From the NCBI GenBank assembly GCA_963779805.1, contig CAVZZN010000007.1:248001-312000 (forward strand): 64,000 nucleotides of DNA. Reading direction: 5' to 3'. The notes beneath the pieces are model-generated. The model made no database searches, was not told where the DNA came from, and worked only from the letters and a program-made list of their open reading frames with translations. This document shows, in pieces, positions 1 to 8,753 of this stretch (the first letter of the stretch is position 1; each line of letters starts with the position of its first letter). A program made the translations under genes and the position numbers. This DNA is from CAIWHR01 sp963779805 (GTDB lineage Bacteria; Pseudomonadota; Gammaproteobacteria; Burkholderiales; Casimicrobiaceae).

Positions 1-54
1 CCCCGGGGCCTCGTGCACCATGGCACGCATGTGTGACGGGAGCTTCAGGTTCAT
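1..54 (-). CDS. Zinc-type alcohol dehydrogenase / quinone oxidoreductase, N-terminal fragment (runs off the window)
   Basis: Only the first 18 codons are present. The gene is read leftward from the ATG at 54, and the residues (MNLKLPSHMRAMVHEAPG) end in the MRAMV-x-E-x-PG pattern typical of the N-terminus of medium-chain zinc alcohol dehydrogenases. A GAGG ribosome-binding site lies just upstream. It is divergent from lexA, with about 240 bp between them. An internal ATG at 30 would also give a good family start. The identity rests on a very short stretch and is tentative. Confidence 0.45.
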   Translation of the reverse strand, partial: MNLKLPSHMRAMVHEAPG

Positions 55-209
55 CCCGGCCTCACGGGAATGGTACGAAGCGGGGCTTGGCGTCGGCTTG
101 ACCCGAGTCAACGGCGTCCGACCCCGGCGTCCGACCGCCTGCAGGTTGAAGCCACCGCCATCGTACCGGGAAACGAGGCCGCTACCGCTGAACAAGATAC
201 GCCCGGCAT

Positions 210-237
210 TTGACGCACGGGCCGCACCGTCTATAAT
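210..237 (+). promoter_or_regulatory. Sigma-70 promoter of lexA
   Basis: TTGACG at 210-215 and a perfect TATAAT at 232-237 are separated by 16 bp. The expected transcription start (about 244) falls on the first base of the palindromic operator, the arrangement expected for autorepression. Confidence 0.75.
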
Positions 238-243
238 GACGGT

Positions 244-261
244 ACCGTATGCGTATACGGT
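244..261 (+). promoter_or_regulatory. Non-canonical LexA-type operator upstream of lexA
   Basis: Perfect inverted repeat ACCGTAT-GCGT-ATACGGT with 7-bp arms and a 4-bp spacer, immediately downstream of the -10 box. It does not match the E. coli SOS box (CTGT-N8-ACAG). The same palindrome, with one terminal base changed, lies upstream of dnaE2 at 8710-8727. This supports a shared LexA-controlled regulon, although binding is inferred. Confidence 0.7.
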
Positions 262-263
262 CT

Positions 264-293
264 CGACTCATCCGTCGTCGACTCATCCGTCGT
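264..293 (+). repeat. 15-bp tandem duplication in the lexA leader
   Basis: Two exact, adjacent copies of CGACTCATCCGTCGT (264-278 and 279-293) fill the leader between the operator and the lexA ATG at 295. No Shine-Dalgarno sequence is visible in this leader. Confidence 0.85.
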
Positions 294-294
294 C

Positions 295-927
295 ATGGCC
301 GCTCCGCCGCTCACTCCGCTCACCGCCCGCCAGCAGCAGATTCTCGACTGGATTCGCCGCCACCTCGAGACCACGGGCATGCCGCCTACGCGGGCGGAAA
401 TCGCTGCCGGCCTCGGCTTCAGCACGGCGAGCTCGGCCGAGGATCACCTGCGCGCGCTCGCCCGCAAGGGCGCCCTCGAGATCCTGCCGGGCTCCTCGCG
501 CGGCTTGAGGCTACGGGACATGCCGGCCGTGGCGGGCGCGGGCCTGCCGCTGGTGGGCCGGGTGGCCGCAGGGCATCCCATCCTCGCGGCGGAGCACATC
601 GAAAGCCACGTGCGCCTCGATCCCGCGCTGTTCACACCGCGCGCGGATTACCTGCTGCGGGTGCGCGGCCTCAGCATGAAGGACGCCGGCATCCTCGACG
701 GCGATCTCCTCGCCGTGCACCGGACCACCGAGGCGCGCTCGGGACAGATCGTCGTCGCGCGCCTCGGCGACGAGGTCACCGTGAAGCGTCTCAAGCGCCG
801 CGGCCATCAGGTCCTGCTCGTGGCCGAGAATCCCGACTTCGCGCCGATCGTGGTCGAAGGCCGGCGCGATGCGCTCGCCATCGAAGGCATCGGCGTGGGC
901 GTCATTCGCCTCGGCAAAGCGCTGTGA
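295..927 (+). CDS. lexA: LexA-type SOS repressor (LexA2-like, linked to imuA-imuB)
   Basis: A 210-residue LexA. It has an N-terminal winged helix (about 8-65) and a C-terminal S24 self-cleavage domain. The Ala92-Gly93 cleavage bond (VAAGHP), catalytic Ser127 (GLSMKD) and catalytic Lys164 (VTVKR) are all present. The recognition helix reads FSTASSAEDHL, whereas E. coli LexA has FRSPNAAEEHL, so several base-contacting positions differ. This fits the unusual operator at 244-261. It lies 30 bp upstream of imuA in the same direction, like the lexA2-imuA-imuB-dnaE2 cassettes known from Proteobacteria. A second, conventional LexA elsewhere in the genome is likely but cannot be seen here. Confidence 0.93.
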   Translation: MAAPPLTPLTARQQQILDWIRRHLETTGMPPTRAEIAAGLGFSTASSAEDHLRALARKGALEILPGSSRGLRLRDMPAVAGAGLPLVGRVAAGHPILAAEHIESHVRLDPALFTPRADYLLRVRGLSMKDAGILDGDLLAVHRTTEARSGQIVVARLGDEVTVKRLKRRGHQVLLVAENPDFAPIVVEGRRDALAIEGIGVGVIRLGKAL

Positions 928-957
928 GCCTGGACGACCGGACTGTTCGCGCGATCC

Positions 958-1599
958 ATGGCCGTCTCTTCGTCGCTTGCGCTGGTGCTGCAGAACCCCG
1001 CGATCTGGCGCGGCGGGGATTGCGCGCCCGAGCCGGAGGCGGTGGCCACCGGCTACGCGCGGCTCGACGCGATGCTCCCCGGCGGCGGCTGGCCCACCGG
1101 TGCACTGACGGAGATGCTGCTCGCGCGCGAGGGCATCGGCGAGATCACGCTCACCCTGCCCGCGCTCGTGCAGCTGCAGCAGCAACGGCGCGACGTGGTG
1201 TGGATCGCGCCACCGCATCTGCCGTATGCGCCCTCGCTCGCGGCTGCAGGACTCGATCTGCAGCGCTTCGTCATCGTTCGCTGCACGAGCGTTGCCGACC
1301 AGCTCTGGGCGTACGAGCAGGCGCTGCGCGCACCCGAATGCGGGGCCGCGTTCGCATGGCTCGGCACGCCTGACGAACGCGTGCTGCGCCGGCTGCAGGT
1401 GGCGGCCCGCGAAGGCCGCACCTGGGGCGTGCTGTGGCGTCGTCCGGGCCAGCATGCGCTCGCGCAGGCCGCGCCGTTGCGCCTGGCGCTCGCACCGCAG
1501 GAGGGCCGTCTCGCCGTGCAGATCGTGAAGCGCCGCGGCGCCGAGGTCGCGCGGCCGATCCTGCTCGACATCCCCACCGGCCGCGCTTCGTTACTCTGA
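958..1599 (+). CDS. imuA: ImuA, translesion synthesis accessory protein
   Basis: A 213-residue RecA/SulA-like protein of the ImuA family. The GYARLDAMLPGGGWPTGALTE segment (about 32-52) corresponds to the family's degenerate RecA-type region. ImuA acts with ImuB and DnaE2 in DNA-damage-induced mutagenesis; its exact biochemical role in this family is not settled. The ATG at 958 follows the lexA stop by 30 bp, so it is probably co-transcribed with lexA. The stop codon (1597-1599) lies inside a 40-bp perfect palindrome that continues towards imuB. Confidence 0.88.
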   Translation: MAVSSSLALVLQNPAIWRGGDCAPEPEAVATGYARLDAMLPGGGWPTGALTEMLLAREGIGEITLTLPALVQLQQQRRDVVWIAPPHLPYAPSLAAAGLDLQRFVIVRCTSVADQLWAYEQALRAPECGAAFAWLGTPDERVLRRLQVAAREGRTWGVLWRRPGQHALAQAAPLRLALAPQEGRLAVQIVKRRGAEVARPILLDIPTGRASLL

Positions 1600-1629
1600 G
1601 TAAAACGCGCGCGTTTTACTCAGAGTAAC
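1590..1629. repeat. 40-bp perfect palindrome across the imuA/imuB junction
   Basis: The 20-bp arm GTTACTCTGAGTAAAACGCG (1590-1609) is followed directly by its exact reverse complement (1610-1629), with no spacer. It contains the imuA stop codon and ends 13 bp before the imuB ATG. There is no T-run after it, so it is not a normal intrinsic terminator. It could fold in mRNA and hide the imuB ribosome-binding region, could be a protein-binding site, or could be an assembly artefact. Confidence 0.85.
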
Positions 1630-1642
1630 GGGTTTGCGCATC

Positions 1643-3184
1643 ATGCAACGGCGTCTTCGCGATCACGCGATGCGCAACGGCGAGGCTCCCGCCGCTCCTG
1701 CCGACGGCGCGTTGTGGGGCTGCCTGCTGCTGCCGGAGCTCGCGCTCGAAGTGTTCACGCGGGCGCACGCCGCCGACGCCGCGGCGGGGCCGTTCGCGGT
1801 GTCGAGCGGAGGCCATTACCCGCGCATCGTGACCGCCAACGAGGCCGCGCTGGCGCGAGGGCTGCAATGCGGGCAGCTCGTGTCGGCGGCATATGCGCTC
1901 GTGCCGGATCTCGCGCTGCGCGAGCGCGATACGGGCAGCGAGCTCGCCGCGCTGGCCGCCATTGCGGCATGCCTGACGCAATTCACGCCGATGGTGAGCC
2001 TTGCGCCGCCGCAGGCCGTGCTGATCGAGATCGGCGGCAGCGTGCGGCTCTTCGGTGGCCTGCCGACGCTCGTGCAGCGCATCGGGCGCGGCATTCGCAC
2101 GCTCGGCTACGCCGCGCGCTCGGCGTGGGCCCCCACGCCGAGCGCCGCCATGCTGCTCGCGCGTGCCGGACGGGTGCAGCCCGTGTCGCGACGCAGCGAT
2201 CTCGAACGCGCGCTCGCGGATGTCGCGCTCGCGCATCTCGAGACAGCCGACAGCGCCGAAGCGATCGCGCTCCTGCACGCCGCCGGCATTCGCACCCTGG
2301 GTGCAGCGTGCGCGCTGCCGCGTGCAGCCCTCGCAAGGCGAGTGGGCACCGGCTTCGTCGACATGCTCGATCGCGCATGCGGCCGCGTGCCCGATCCGCG
2401 CGTGCCCTACGTTCCGCCGCCGCGTTACGAAGGCCGGCTCGAGCTGCCCGCGCCTGTCGGCGAGGTCGAAGCGCTGGGCTTTGCCGTCAATCGCCTCGTG
2501 CACGAGCTCGCGGGCTGGCTGCTCGGACGCGGGCTCGGCGTGAGCGGGATCGCACTCACGCTCGCGCACGAGCGTCACGTCGGCGTGCGCACCGGCGTGC
2601 CCGCAACGACCGTCCGCTTCGCGCTGGCGGCACCGGCGCGCGAGCCGGCGCATCTGATCGGCGTGCTGCGCGAGCGCCTCGCGCGCGTTGCACTGCCTGC
2701 ACCCGTCGAGCGCATCGTGCTCGCGAGCGAAGCCACCGCCCCGCTCGCCGGATCCAATCTCGGGTTGCTGCCCGGCGACGACGCCGCGAGCACGGTGCCG
2801 CTGCTCGATCGCCTGCGCGCGCGCCTCGGCGAGCACGCGGTCGTACGCGTCAGCATGCGGGCGGAGCATCGTCCCGAGCGCGCATGGGCCGAAGCCGTGC
2901 CGGCTGCCAATGCGCGAGAGGCTGTCACGTCAGCGGCAACGATTGCGGCGCCGCGTCCGGTGTGGCTGCTCGGCGAGCCGCAGCCGCTCGGCGCCATGCT
3001 GGAGTCGCAACCGTGGATCCTGCGCGACGGCCCCGAGCGCATCGAGTCCGGCTGGTGGGACGGCGCCGACATCCGGCGCGATTATTACGTCGCGGAGAAC
3101 GCGCGCGGCGAGCTGCTGTGGATCTATCGCGACAGCCGCTATGCGGGCGACGGCGAATGGTTCCTGCACGGCATCTTCGCCTGA
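1643..3184 (+). CDS. imuB: ImuB, catalytically inactive Y-family DNA polymerase homologue
   Basis: About 513 residues from the ATG at 1643; an in-frame TTG at 1634 is the alternative. The Y-family-like start WGCLLLPELALE (about 26-37) leads into palm, fingers and little-finger regions, and the C-terminal tail has the ImuB-specific DYYVAENxxGELLWIYRD motif. The catalytic acidic residues of true Y-family polymerases are not evident: the strand usually carrying the first Asp reads WGCLLLP. ImuB is known as the adaptor linking DnaE2 to the beta clamp. No separate ribosome-binding site is obvious because the upstream DNA is palindromic. The gene converges on the minus-strand operon ending at 3239. 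Confidence 0.92.
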   Translation: MQRRLRDHAMRNGEAPAAPADGALWGCLLLPELALEVFTRAHAADAAAGPFAVSSGGHYPRIVTANEAALARGLQCGQLVSAAYALVPDLALRERDTGSELAALAAIAACLTQFTPMVSLAPPQAVLIEIGGSVRLFGGLPTLVQRIGRGIRTLGYAARSAWAPTPSAAMLLARAGRVQPVSRRSDLERALADVALAHLETADSAEAIALLHAAGIRTLGAACALPRAALARRVGTGFVDMLDRACGRVPDPRVPYVPPPRYEGRLELPAPVGEVEALGFAVNRLVHELAGWLLGRGLGVSGIALTLAHERHVGVRTGVPATTVRFALAAPAREPAHLIGVLRERLARVALPAPVERIVLASEATAPLAGSNLGLLPGDDAASTVPLLDRLRARLGEHAVVRVSMRAEHRPERAWAEAVPAANAREAVTSAATIAAPRPVWLLGEPQPLGAMLESQPWILRDGPERIESGWWDGADIRRDYYVAENARGELLWIYRDSRYAGDGEWFLHGIFA

Positions 3185-3190
3185 CCTTCC

Positions 3191-3242
3191 CTGACCCTGC
3201 GTCGACCCTCGGTCAGATGCCGGGGCCAGATGCCAGGGTCAG
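3191..3242. terminator. Inverted repeat between convergent imuB and the molybdoenzyme gene
   Basis: CTGACCCTG (3191-3199) pairs with CAGGGTCAG (3234-3242) across a 34-nt loop that itself holds two GGYCAGATGCC copies. Its position between convergent genes suits a bidirectional terminator, but there is no T-run, so this is tentative. Confidence 0.35.
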
Positions 3243-4012
3243 ATGCCGGCGTACCACTGGTAGCCCTGATCCTCCCAGTAGCCGCCCTTGCCGCCGCGCA
3301 TGCGCGCAAAGCTGTCGACGAGCTCGATGCGCATCACGTATTTCGCGTGCTTGTACCCGAGCTGACGCTCCACGCGCAGCCGGATCGGCGCACCGTTGCG
3401 CACCGGCAGCGGTGCATCGTTCAACGCATACGCGAGGATCGTCTGCTCGTGATTCGCATCGTCGAGGTCGATGCTCTCGTAATACGGCTGCGTGCGGTTC
3501 TCCTCCATCGGATCCGCGCAATGGAACACGAGGTAGCGCGCCGCCGAAGCGGGCCGGACGACGTCGAGCAGCGCGCGCAAGCGTGCGCCCTCCCACTTGC
3601 CGATGGCGCTCCAGCCCTCGACGCAATCGTGGCGCGTGATCTGCGTGCGGCTGGGCAGCGCCCTGAGGTCGGCCAGGGAGAACATCGTCGGACGCTCCAC
3701 CAGGCCGTCGACTGCGAGCCGCCAATCCGCGAAGCCGCCCGCAGCGAGCGCACGGTATTGCGGATTGTCGGGCTCCGCCGTGCCATTGCTGCGGAAGAAG
3801 GGCGAGAGGTCCGCCGCCGTGAACTCCTGCGCCATCGCCTTGCGTCCCAGCGTGTCAGCCACGGCCTGATTGACGTTCTCGGCCACGCCGAGGATCTTCG
3901 GGAACCAGTCCGTCGTGGAGAGCCGGTTGCAGCCGGCGAGCATCATCGCGCCGATGCCGCCGAACGTGCGCTGCAGGAAGCGCCGCCGTCCACCCCTGTG
4001 GATGTCACGCAT
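3239..4012 (-). CDS. SUOX-family molybdopterin oxidoreductase, Tat-exported
   Basis: A 257-residue protein of the sulfite-oxidase-fold molybdopterin family. The N-terminus carries a twin-arginine signal (GGRRRFLQRTF, 7-17) followed by a lipobox-like LAGC (Cys28), so it may be a Tat-exported lipoprotein. The Mo-coordinating Cys is probably Cys130 in RHDCVEGWSAIGKW. It is translationally coupled to the upstream cytochrome b gene with an 8-bp overlap, and that gene is its likely quinone-linked electron partner. It is shorter than typical MsrP. The substrate is unknown; sulfite or a sulfoxide is possible by family. Confidence 0.8.
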   Translation of the reverse strand: MRDIHRGGRRRFLQRTFGGIGAMMLAGCNRLSTTDWFPKILGVAENVNQAVADTLGRKAMAQEFTAADLSPFFRSNGTAEPDNPQYRALAAGGFADWRLAVDGLVERPTMFSLADLRALPSRTQITRHDCVEGWSAIGKWEGARLRALLDVVRPASAARYLVFHCADPMEENRTQPYYESIDLDDANHEQTILAYALNDAPLPVRNGAPIRLRVERQLGYKHAKYVMRIELVDSFARMRGGKGGYWEDQGYQWYAGI

Positions 4013-4854
4013 GATCGTTCTCCCGCCGGATGACGTAACGGCCCGTGATCATCGACCGCAGGTGGTTCCAGGCACCCGACACGAGCACCTCGAACACGTG
4101 GATCGCGACGAACGCCACGAGCAGCCCACGCGATGATGAAGTGGATCGTGCGCGCCGATTGCCGCCCCCCCACGACATCGACCCAGCCGGTGAAGATGCC
4201 GTTCAACCAGGGCGACATGGCGAGGCCCATCAGCGCGATGAGCGGCAGCAGCACGAAGATCACGACCACGTAGGCGAGCTTCTGCAGCACGTTGTACCGC
4301 TTCGCCGCCTCGCCGGTGGGATGGCGAAAGCGCAGGTGATCGAGGATCGACCGGCCGATCGACCGCCAGTCCTCGCGCGACGGAAGCAGATCGCCGCGCA
4401 CGTGCCCCGACGCGACGGAATACGCGAGGTAGGCGAGGCCGTTCAGCACGAATACCCACGCGAAGAAGAAATGCCACGTGCGCGCCATGGCGAGCCACGG
4501 ATCGTCGGGAATCGTGAGATAACGCGGAAAGCCGCGCGCCGACCATTCGCCGTCCGAATTGCGCGAGGCCCCGAACACGCCGGTCGTGTCGAACACGTGA
4601 TCGCCCACGCGCGTCGTCCCGATCACGCGCCCCGAGGCGTCCTGCATGGCGCGCATCTCGAGCAGCGGCGGCCGTCCGGTGTACGAGGACTTGCCCCAGT
4701 ACAGCGCCGGATGCGCGTTGAAGATCTGCAAGCCGCTCATGAGCAGGATCGTGAGCGCGAGCACGTTGATCCAGTGCATCACGCGCACGGGCGCGGCGTG
4801 TCGCGCGTAGCTGTAGCGCTCGACCTGCGGTGCTGCGATGGCCACCTGCTCCAT
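4005..4854 (-). CDS. Membrane cytochrome b (NiFe-hydrogenase/thiosulfate-reductase type), partner of the molybdoenzyme; frameshifted
   Basis: The reading starts MEQVAIAAPQVERYSYARH at 4854. It encodes a four-helix diheme cytochrome b with candidate heme histidines in VRVMHWIN, ARTWHFFFAW, TIHFIIAW and, beyond the break, VAIHVFEVLV. One surplus base in the CCC run at 4125-4127 throws the frame. Removing it restores LLVAFVAIHVFEVLV through to a stop at 4005 that overlaps the molybdoenzyme ATG. The gene length (3n+1) agrees with a single insertion, probably a sequencing error. It should pass electrons between the quinone pool and the periplasmic molybdoenzyme. Confidence 0.82.
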
Positions 4855-4930
4855 GACACCTCCTCACGCGGGCCCGGCGATTCGCATCCGTCGCGGCGCC
4901 GCCGCTTTCCTTACACGCACGCGCTCCGCT

Positions 4931-6215
4931 TCACCCCGACTTCAGCCGCATGGCGTCGGTCCCGTGCAGCTTGAGGGCGATCCACGCGACGATCGTGAGC
5001 ACGGCGCCCGCATAGAACGTCGTCGCGGGACCGTGCACCTGCCACAACCACCCCGCAAGCGTGCTCGCCACGAGCATCGCGACGCCGCTGACCAGGTTGA
5101 ACACGCCGAATGCCGTGCCGCGCATGTCGGCGGGCGCCGTGCCCGCGACGAGCGCCGCCAGCAACCCCTGCGTCAGTCCCATGTGCAGGCCCCATAGCGC
5201 GCCCCCCACGAGAACCGGCACCGGCCCCGAGGCCCGCGCCAGCACCACGTCGGCCGCGATCAGCGCGACCAGCCCCGCCGAGAGCAAGCCCGGACCGTGC
5301 CCGCGATCGGCCGCAGCCCCCGCGGGATACGCAACGACAGCGTACACGGCCGACATGACCACCATCACCCACGGCGCCGCGACCACCGACAGCCCGACAT
5401 TCTGCGCGCGCAGCACGAGGAACGCTTCCGAAAAGCGCGCGAGGGTGAGGATCGCCGCGATGCCCACGATGATCGCGTAGTCGCGCCCGAGGCGGCGAAC
5501 GTCGGACCACTGCAACCGCGCCTTTCGCACCGGCTCGCTTCGGCTGCACGCCGCGCGGCTCCTCGACGCCCACGACGAGAAGCACCACCGCGATCATGGC
5601 CGGAATCACCGCGACCCAGAACGCCGCGCGGAAATCGCCGGCGAACCACGCCATCGCGGCAAGGGCGAGCAGCGGTCCGCCGAAGCCGCCGACCGTGTCG
5701 AGCGCCTGCCGCAGTCCGAAGCTCGCGCCCCGCAATGCGGGCGGAGTGAGATCGGCGATGAGCGCGTCGCGCGGCGCGCCGCGTATGCCCTTACCCACGC
5801 GATCGGCAAAGCGTGCAGCGACCACCCACTCGAGCGTCGACGCGAGCGGGAAGACGAACTTGGTGCAGGCCGCGAGTCCATAGCCCAGCACGACCAGCGG
5901 CTTGCGGCGACGGAACCAGTCGGAGATCACGCCGGAGAACACCTTCACCACCAGCGCCGTGGCTTCCGCGACGCCTTCGATGATTCCGATGGTCATGGTG
6001 CTGGCGCCCAGACCGACCGCGAGATACAGCGGCAGCAGCGCGTGGATCAGCTCCGAAGAAAGATCCATGCACATGCTGACCAGGCCCAGCGCCCAGATGC
6101 TGCGCGGAATCGATCGCAGGGACGAGCGTGCGCTCGCGCTCAATGCCGCCTCGCCGGCTGCCGCGCCCGCGTCATCGCAGCGTAACGTCGACGCGCACGC
6201 AGCCTGCTCGCTCAT
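4931..6215 (-). CDS. MFS transporter; frameshifted
   Basis: About 427 residues once one inserted base near 5535 is removed (length 3n+1). The N-terminal half contains MFS helices and the loop ISDWFRRRKPLVVLGYGL (motif A-like); the C-terminal half resumes at VRKARLQWSDVRRLGRDYA. Twelve membrane segments are expected. The substrate cannot be told. The ATG at 6215 overlaps the end of the upstream carboxypeptidase gene by 44 bp, so the start could lie slightly downstream (for example before SIWALGLVS). It is probably in an operon with the carboxypeptidase and the cytochrome b/molybdoenzyme pair. Confidence 0.82.
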
Positions 6216-7858
6216 GCCTCGCGGTCAGGTGCACGACGTCGCCCGCACGGCCGCGCAGCACCCACTCGAGCTTCACGCGATCGTCGGTGACGTGGTAGTC
6301 GGGCCAGAACGACACGCCGGTGTGCTTGTAGGCCTTCCCTTCGAGCTGTCCGTAATCGGCCCAGCGCTTGCCCTGGACGAGCTCGGCGCCGTCCGGCAGT
6401 CCGAGCTCGACGATCACGCCGCGCGCGACCTTGCGCTCCAGCGCGCGCTTGGACACGTACGTCGGCAACCAGCCGGCGTTCTGCAGCACGAGCGTGATCT
6501 TCCACGTGTCGCTCGCGATCGCGATCGCATCGGCGTGCACGAGCTCGAGCAGCGGCGAGGTGAGCGCCTGCCACAGCAGCCAGCGCGGAAACCGCGCGAG
6601 CTCGCGTTCCAGCAGCGCGGGGGGCGGGTTCGAGAACGCGTTGAAGCGGTCCCAGCCGCCGATCTCGATGTCGCCGAGCTGCGGATGCCGGAACGGTTTC
6701 CAGTCGACGTGCGCGGCACCGGAGAGCCGCTCGAGATTCCAGCGATAGAGCTTGAGGTCATCGGACGGCGGGTGATCGCGGAACCAGTCGATGTAGCCGT
6801 AATTCGTGATCCCCGCCTCGCGCATCGGGCTCCAGATCTCGACGACCCAGCTGAACACGCCCAGGTGCTCGTAGATCCAGTCGAAGCTGCCGCTGATCAC
6901 CGACTTCGGGTGATAGCGAAACTCGTGATACACGGACATGGCGGGATAGCCGGTGAGCTCGGTGCCCTTCGCACCCGTCTTCTGGAAGAACCAGAGGTCC
7001 TCCGGATGCATCTCGGTATCGGGCAGATGCTCGAACGGCCGCAGCAGCACGCCGCTCCAGGTGTGGAACGACGTGCCGGCCGTGATGTTCGGATGCCGCG
7101 TCACGAACTCGACCAGCGCGCGCACTTCCGGCTCGGAGGTCGGATACGGCCCGGCGCCGAGCTGCTCGAACTCCTGTCGCCAGCTCGCGGGAAAGTTGCG
7201 ATTCAGATCGAGGCTCTGCACGGGCCGGCGCACGCGCAGGGTGTAGCCGTCGTACGCGTCGAGCGAGCCCTCGGGCACGACGCGGTAATACGTGCCGCCG
7301 GTCTCGGTCGGCTCGCGCCGGACCATGAGTTGCGGCGCTTCGGGATGCGGCTTCCACAGCCCGTTGTCGTCGTGGATGCGCATCTGCAGGATGCGCCCGT
7401 TGCCGTCGATGTCCTCGACGCGCAGCCCTTCGATCTCCTCTTCGGGATAGGGATACGGGCGCGTGCTCGAGCGCACCCATTTCGGCCGATCGGCGAGCGC
7501 CCATTCCGCGCCGTCGGGATTGACCCGCGGGCAGACGTAGAACGCGCGGGTGTCGAGGGCGCGCGTGATCTCCGGATCGCTGCCATAGCCGCGCAGGAGG
7601 CGTGTCGATGAAGTACAGCGTTGCCGCCGACGCCGCCACTTCGGTCGCGTGAATGTTGCCGTCGATCCACATCGCCGGCTTGTCGGCCGCGACGCCGGTG
7701 CGCTTGCTCGTGAGCGTCAGCACCCAGATGTCCCGCCCTTCGTGGCTGCGGCCGATCGATTCCATCTCGACGAGATCGGGATGCGCGGAAGCGAACTCCT
7801 GCAGCACGACCGTGAGGTCGGCGTAGCGATAGAAGCGATCGAAGCGCGGTGACGTCAT
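6172..7858 (-). CDS. M14-family zinc carboxypeptidase; frameshifted
   Basis: Starts MTSPRFDRFYRYADL at 7858 (an ATG at 7879 is also possible). The zinc ligands are in GNIHATEVAA (H-x-x-E) and in TAGTSFHTWSG (third His), and the catalytic Glu is probably in FSWVVEIWSP. One inserted base near 7600, after YFIDT, breaks the frame. With it removed the reading continues LLRGYGSDPEITRALDTR. The total is about 561 residues, longer than simple M14 catalytic domains, and the C-terminal part looks like an added beta domain. No signal peptide is evident, suggesting a cytoplasmic peptidase. Confidence 0.85.
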
Positions 7859-8101
7859 CGGAACAAAAGAAGGGAGCACGCGACGCGTGCAACCTTACCA
7901 TGCGCGGGGACGGCTCCAGGAACGGAGCGTGGGCGGCCGGCGGTTGACCGACGGCGGAAACCAGGCGCCACGCGCCGGCGCCCCGAGCGCGACACGTCCG
8001 TTTCTGTGGCAGCATTGCGGCGGGTAAGCCCCGCGCACGATGGCTGCAAAGCCCGCGCGCACGGGATGCCTGCAAGCGCCGATCGCATCAACGGAGAATC
8101 G

Positions 8102-8611
8102 ATGTCGCAGCCAGCGAAGAAAATCGTCATCCCCCATCACCTCGAGTTCCTGATGCGATCGGATCCGGTGCAAGGACGCGAATGCGGGGAGTGCACCGCG
8201 TGCTGCACGGCCCTCGGGGTGACGGAATTGCAGAAGCCCCAATACACGACCTGTCAGCATCTGTGCGACAAGGGCTGCGCGATCTACGAGCAGCGCCCGC
8301 ACGCATGCCGGACCTGGTCCTGCCTGTGGTTGCTCGGATACATCGCGGGCGACGAGCGCCGGCGGCCGGATCGGCTCGGGCTCATATTCACCTCGGTGGA
8401 TCGGCCCGACGGGACGCAGCTGCTGGTCGCCTGGGAGCTATGGAAGGACGCGGCGACGAAGCTGCCCGGCTCGTATCTCATCAATCGCGTGGGCGATCGA
8501 TACCCGATGTTCATCAAGCGGTACGGGACCGCGGAGCCCGTGCTGGTCGGCCCGAAGGCGGTCGTCGCGCAGATCCAGCTCGCGGGACCGGTCACGCGCT
8601 GGGAGATGTGA
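8102..8611 (+). CDS. YkgJ-like cysteine-cluster protein
   Basis: 169 residues. The start at 8102 has a GGAG box six bases upstream. The cysteine pattern GRECGECTACC...TTCQHLCDKGCAIY...HACRTWSC matches the YkgJ-type zinc/iron-chelating domain. The molecular role of this family is not established. It stands alone on the plus strand between the divergent carboxypeptidase operon and dnaE2. The 142 bp between its stop and dnaE2 contain the dnaE2 operator. Confidence 0.75.
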   Translation: MSQPAKKIVIPHHLEFLMRSDPVQGRECGECTACCTALGVTELQKPQYTTCQHLCDKGCAIYEQRPHACRTWSCLWLLGYIAGDERRRPDRLGLIFTSVDRPDGTQLLVAWELWKDAATKLPGSYLINRVGDRYPMFIKRYGTAEPVLVGPKAVVAQIQLAGPVTRWEM

Positions 8612-8709
8612 GGACCCCCGAAGCTCGGCGCATCGCGGGTCGACGAGGCCTTCGCGCTCCAGCGGGTAGCGCGGCAGGTTTAGCGCCGGCGCGAGTGCGG
8701 GCGTACGAT

Positions 8710-8727
8710 ACCGTATATTCATACGGC
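8710..8727 (+). promoter_or_regulatory. LexA-type operator upstream of dnaE2 (same palindrome as at lexA)
   Basis: ACCGTAT-ATTC-ATACGGC matches the lexA operator at 13 of the 14 arm positions with the same 4-bp spacer. It overlaps a possible -10 element (TATATT, 8714-8719) and ends 26 bp before the dnaE2 ATG. A repressor bound here would block RNA polymerase. Confidence 0.72.
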
Positions 8728-8753
8728 AACGTGCAAACCGCCAGTCTCGCGTC

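Noticed and set aside
264..293. CRISPR-like or satellite repeat
   Set aside because: Only two adjacent copies without spacers; it is a simple tandem duplication.
249..1373. Long Arg/Ala-rich frames opposite or overlapping lexA, imuA, imuB and many other genes
   Set aside because: They are shadow frames of G+C-rich coding sequence with no recognisable motif; the confirmed genes occupy the other frames.
1590..1629. Palindrome as a Rho-independent terminator
   Set aside because: It has no loop and no T-run after it, and it lies between two genes expected to be co-transcribed.
3239..4012. Naming the molybdoenzyme MsrP (YedY)
   Set aside because: It is shorter than MsrP and its partner is a NiFe-hydrogenase-type cytochrome b rather than a clear MsrQ.
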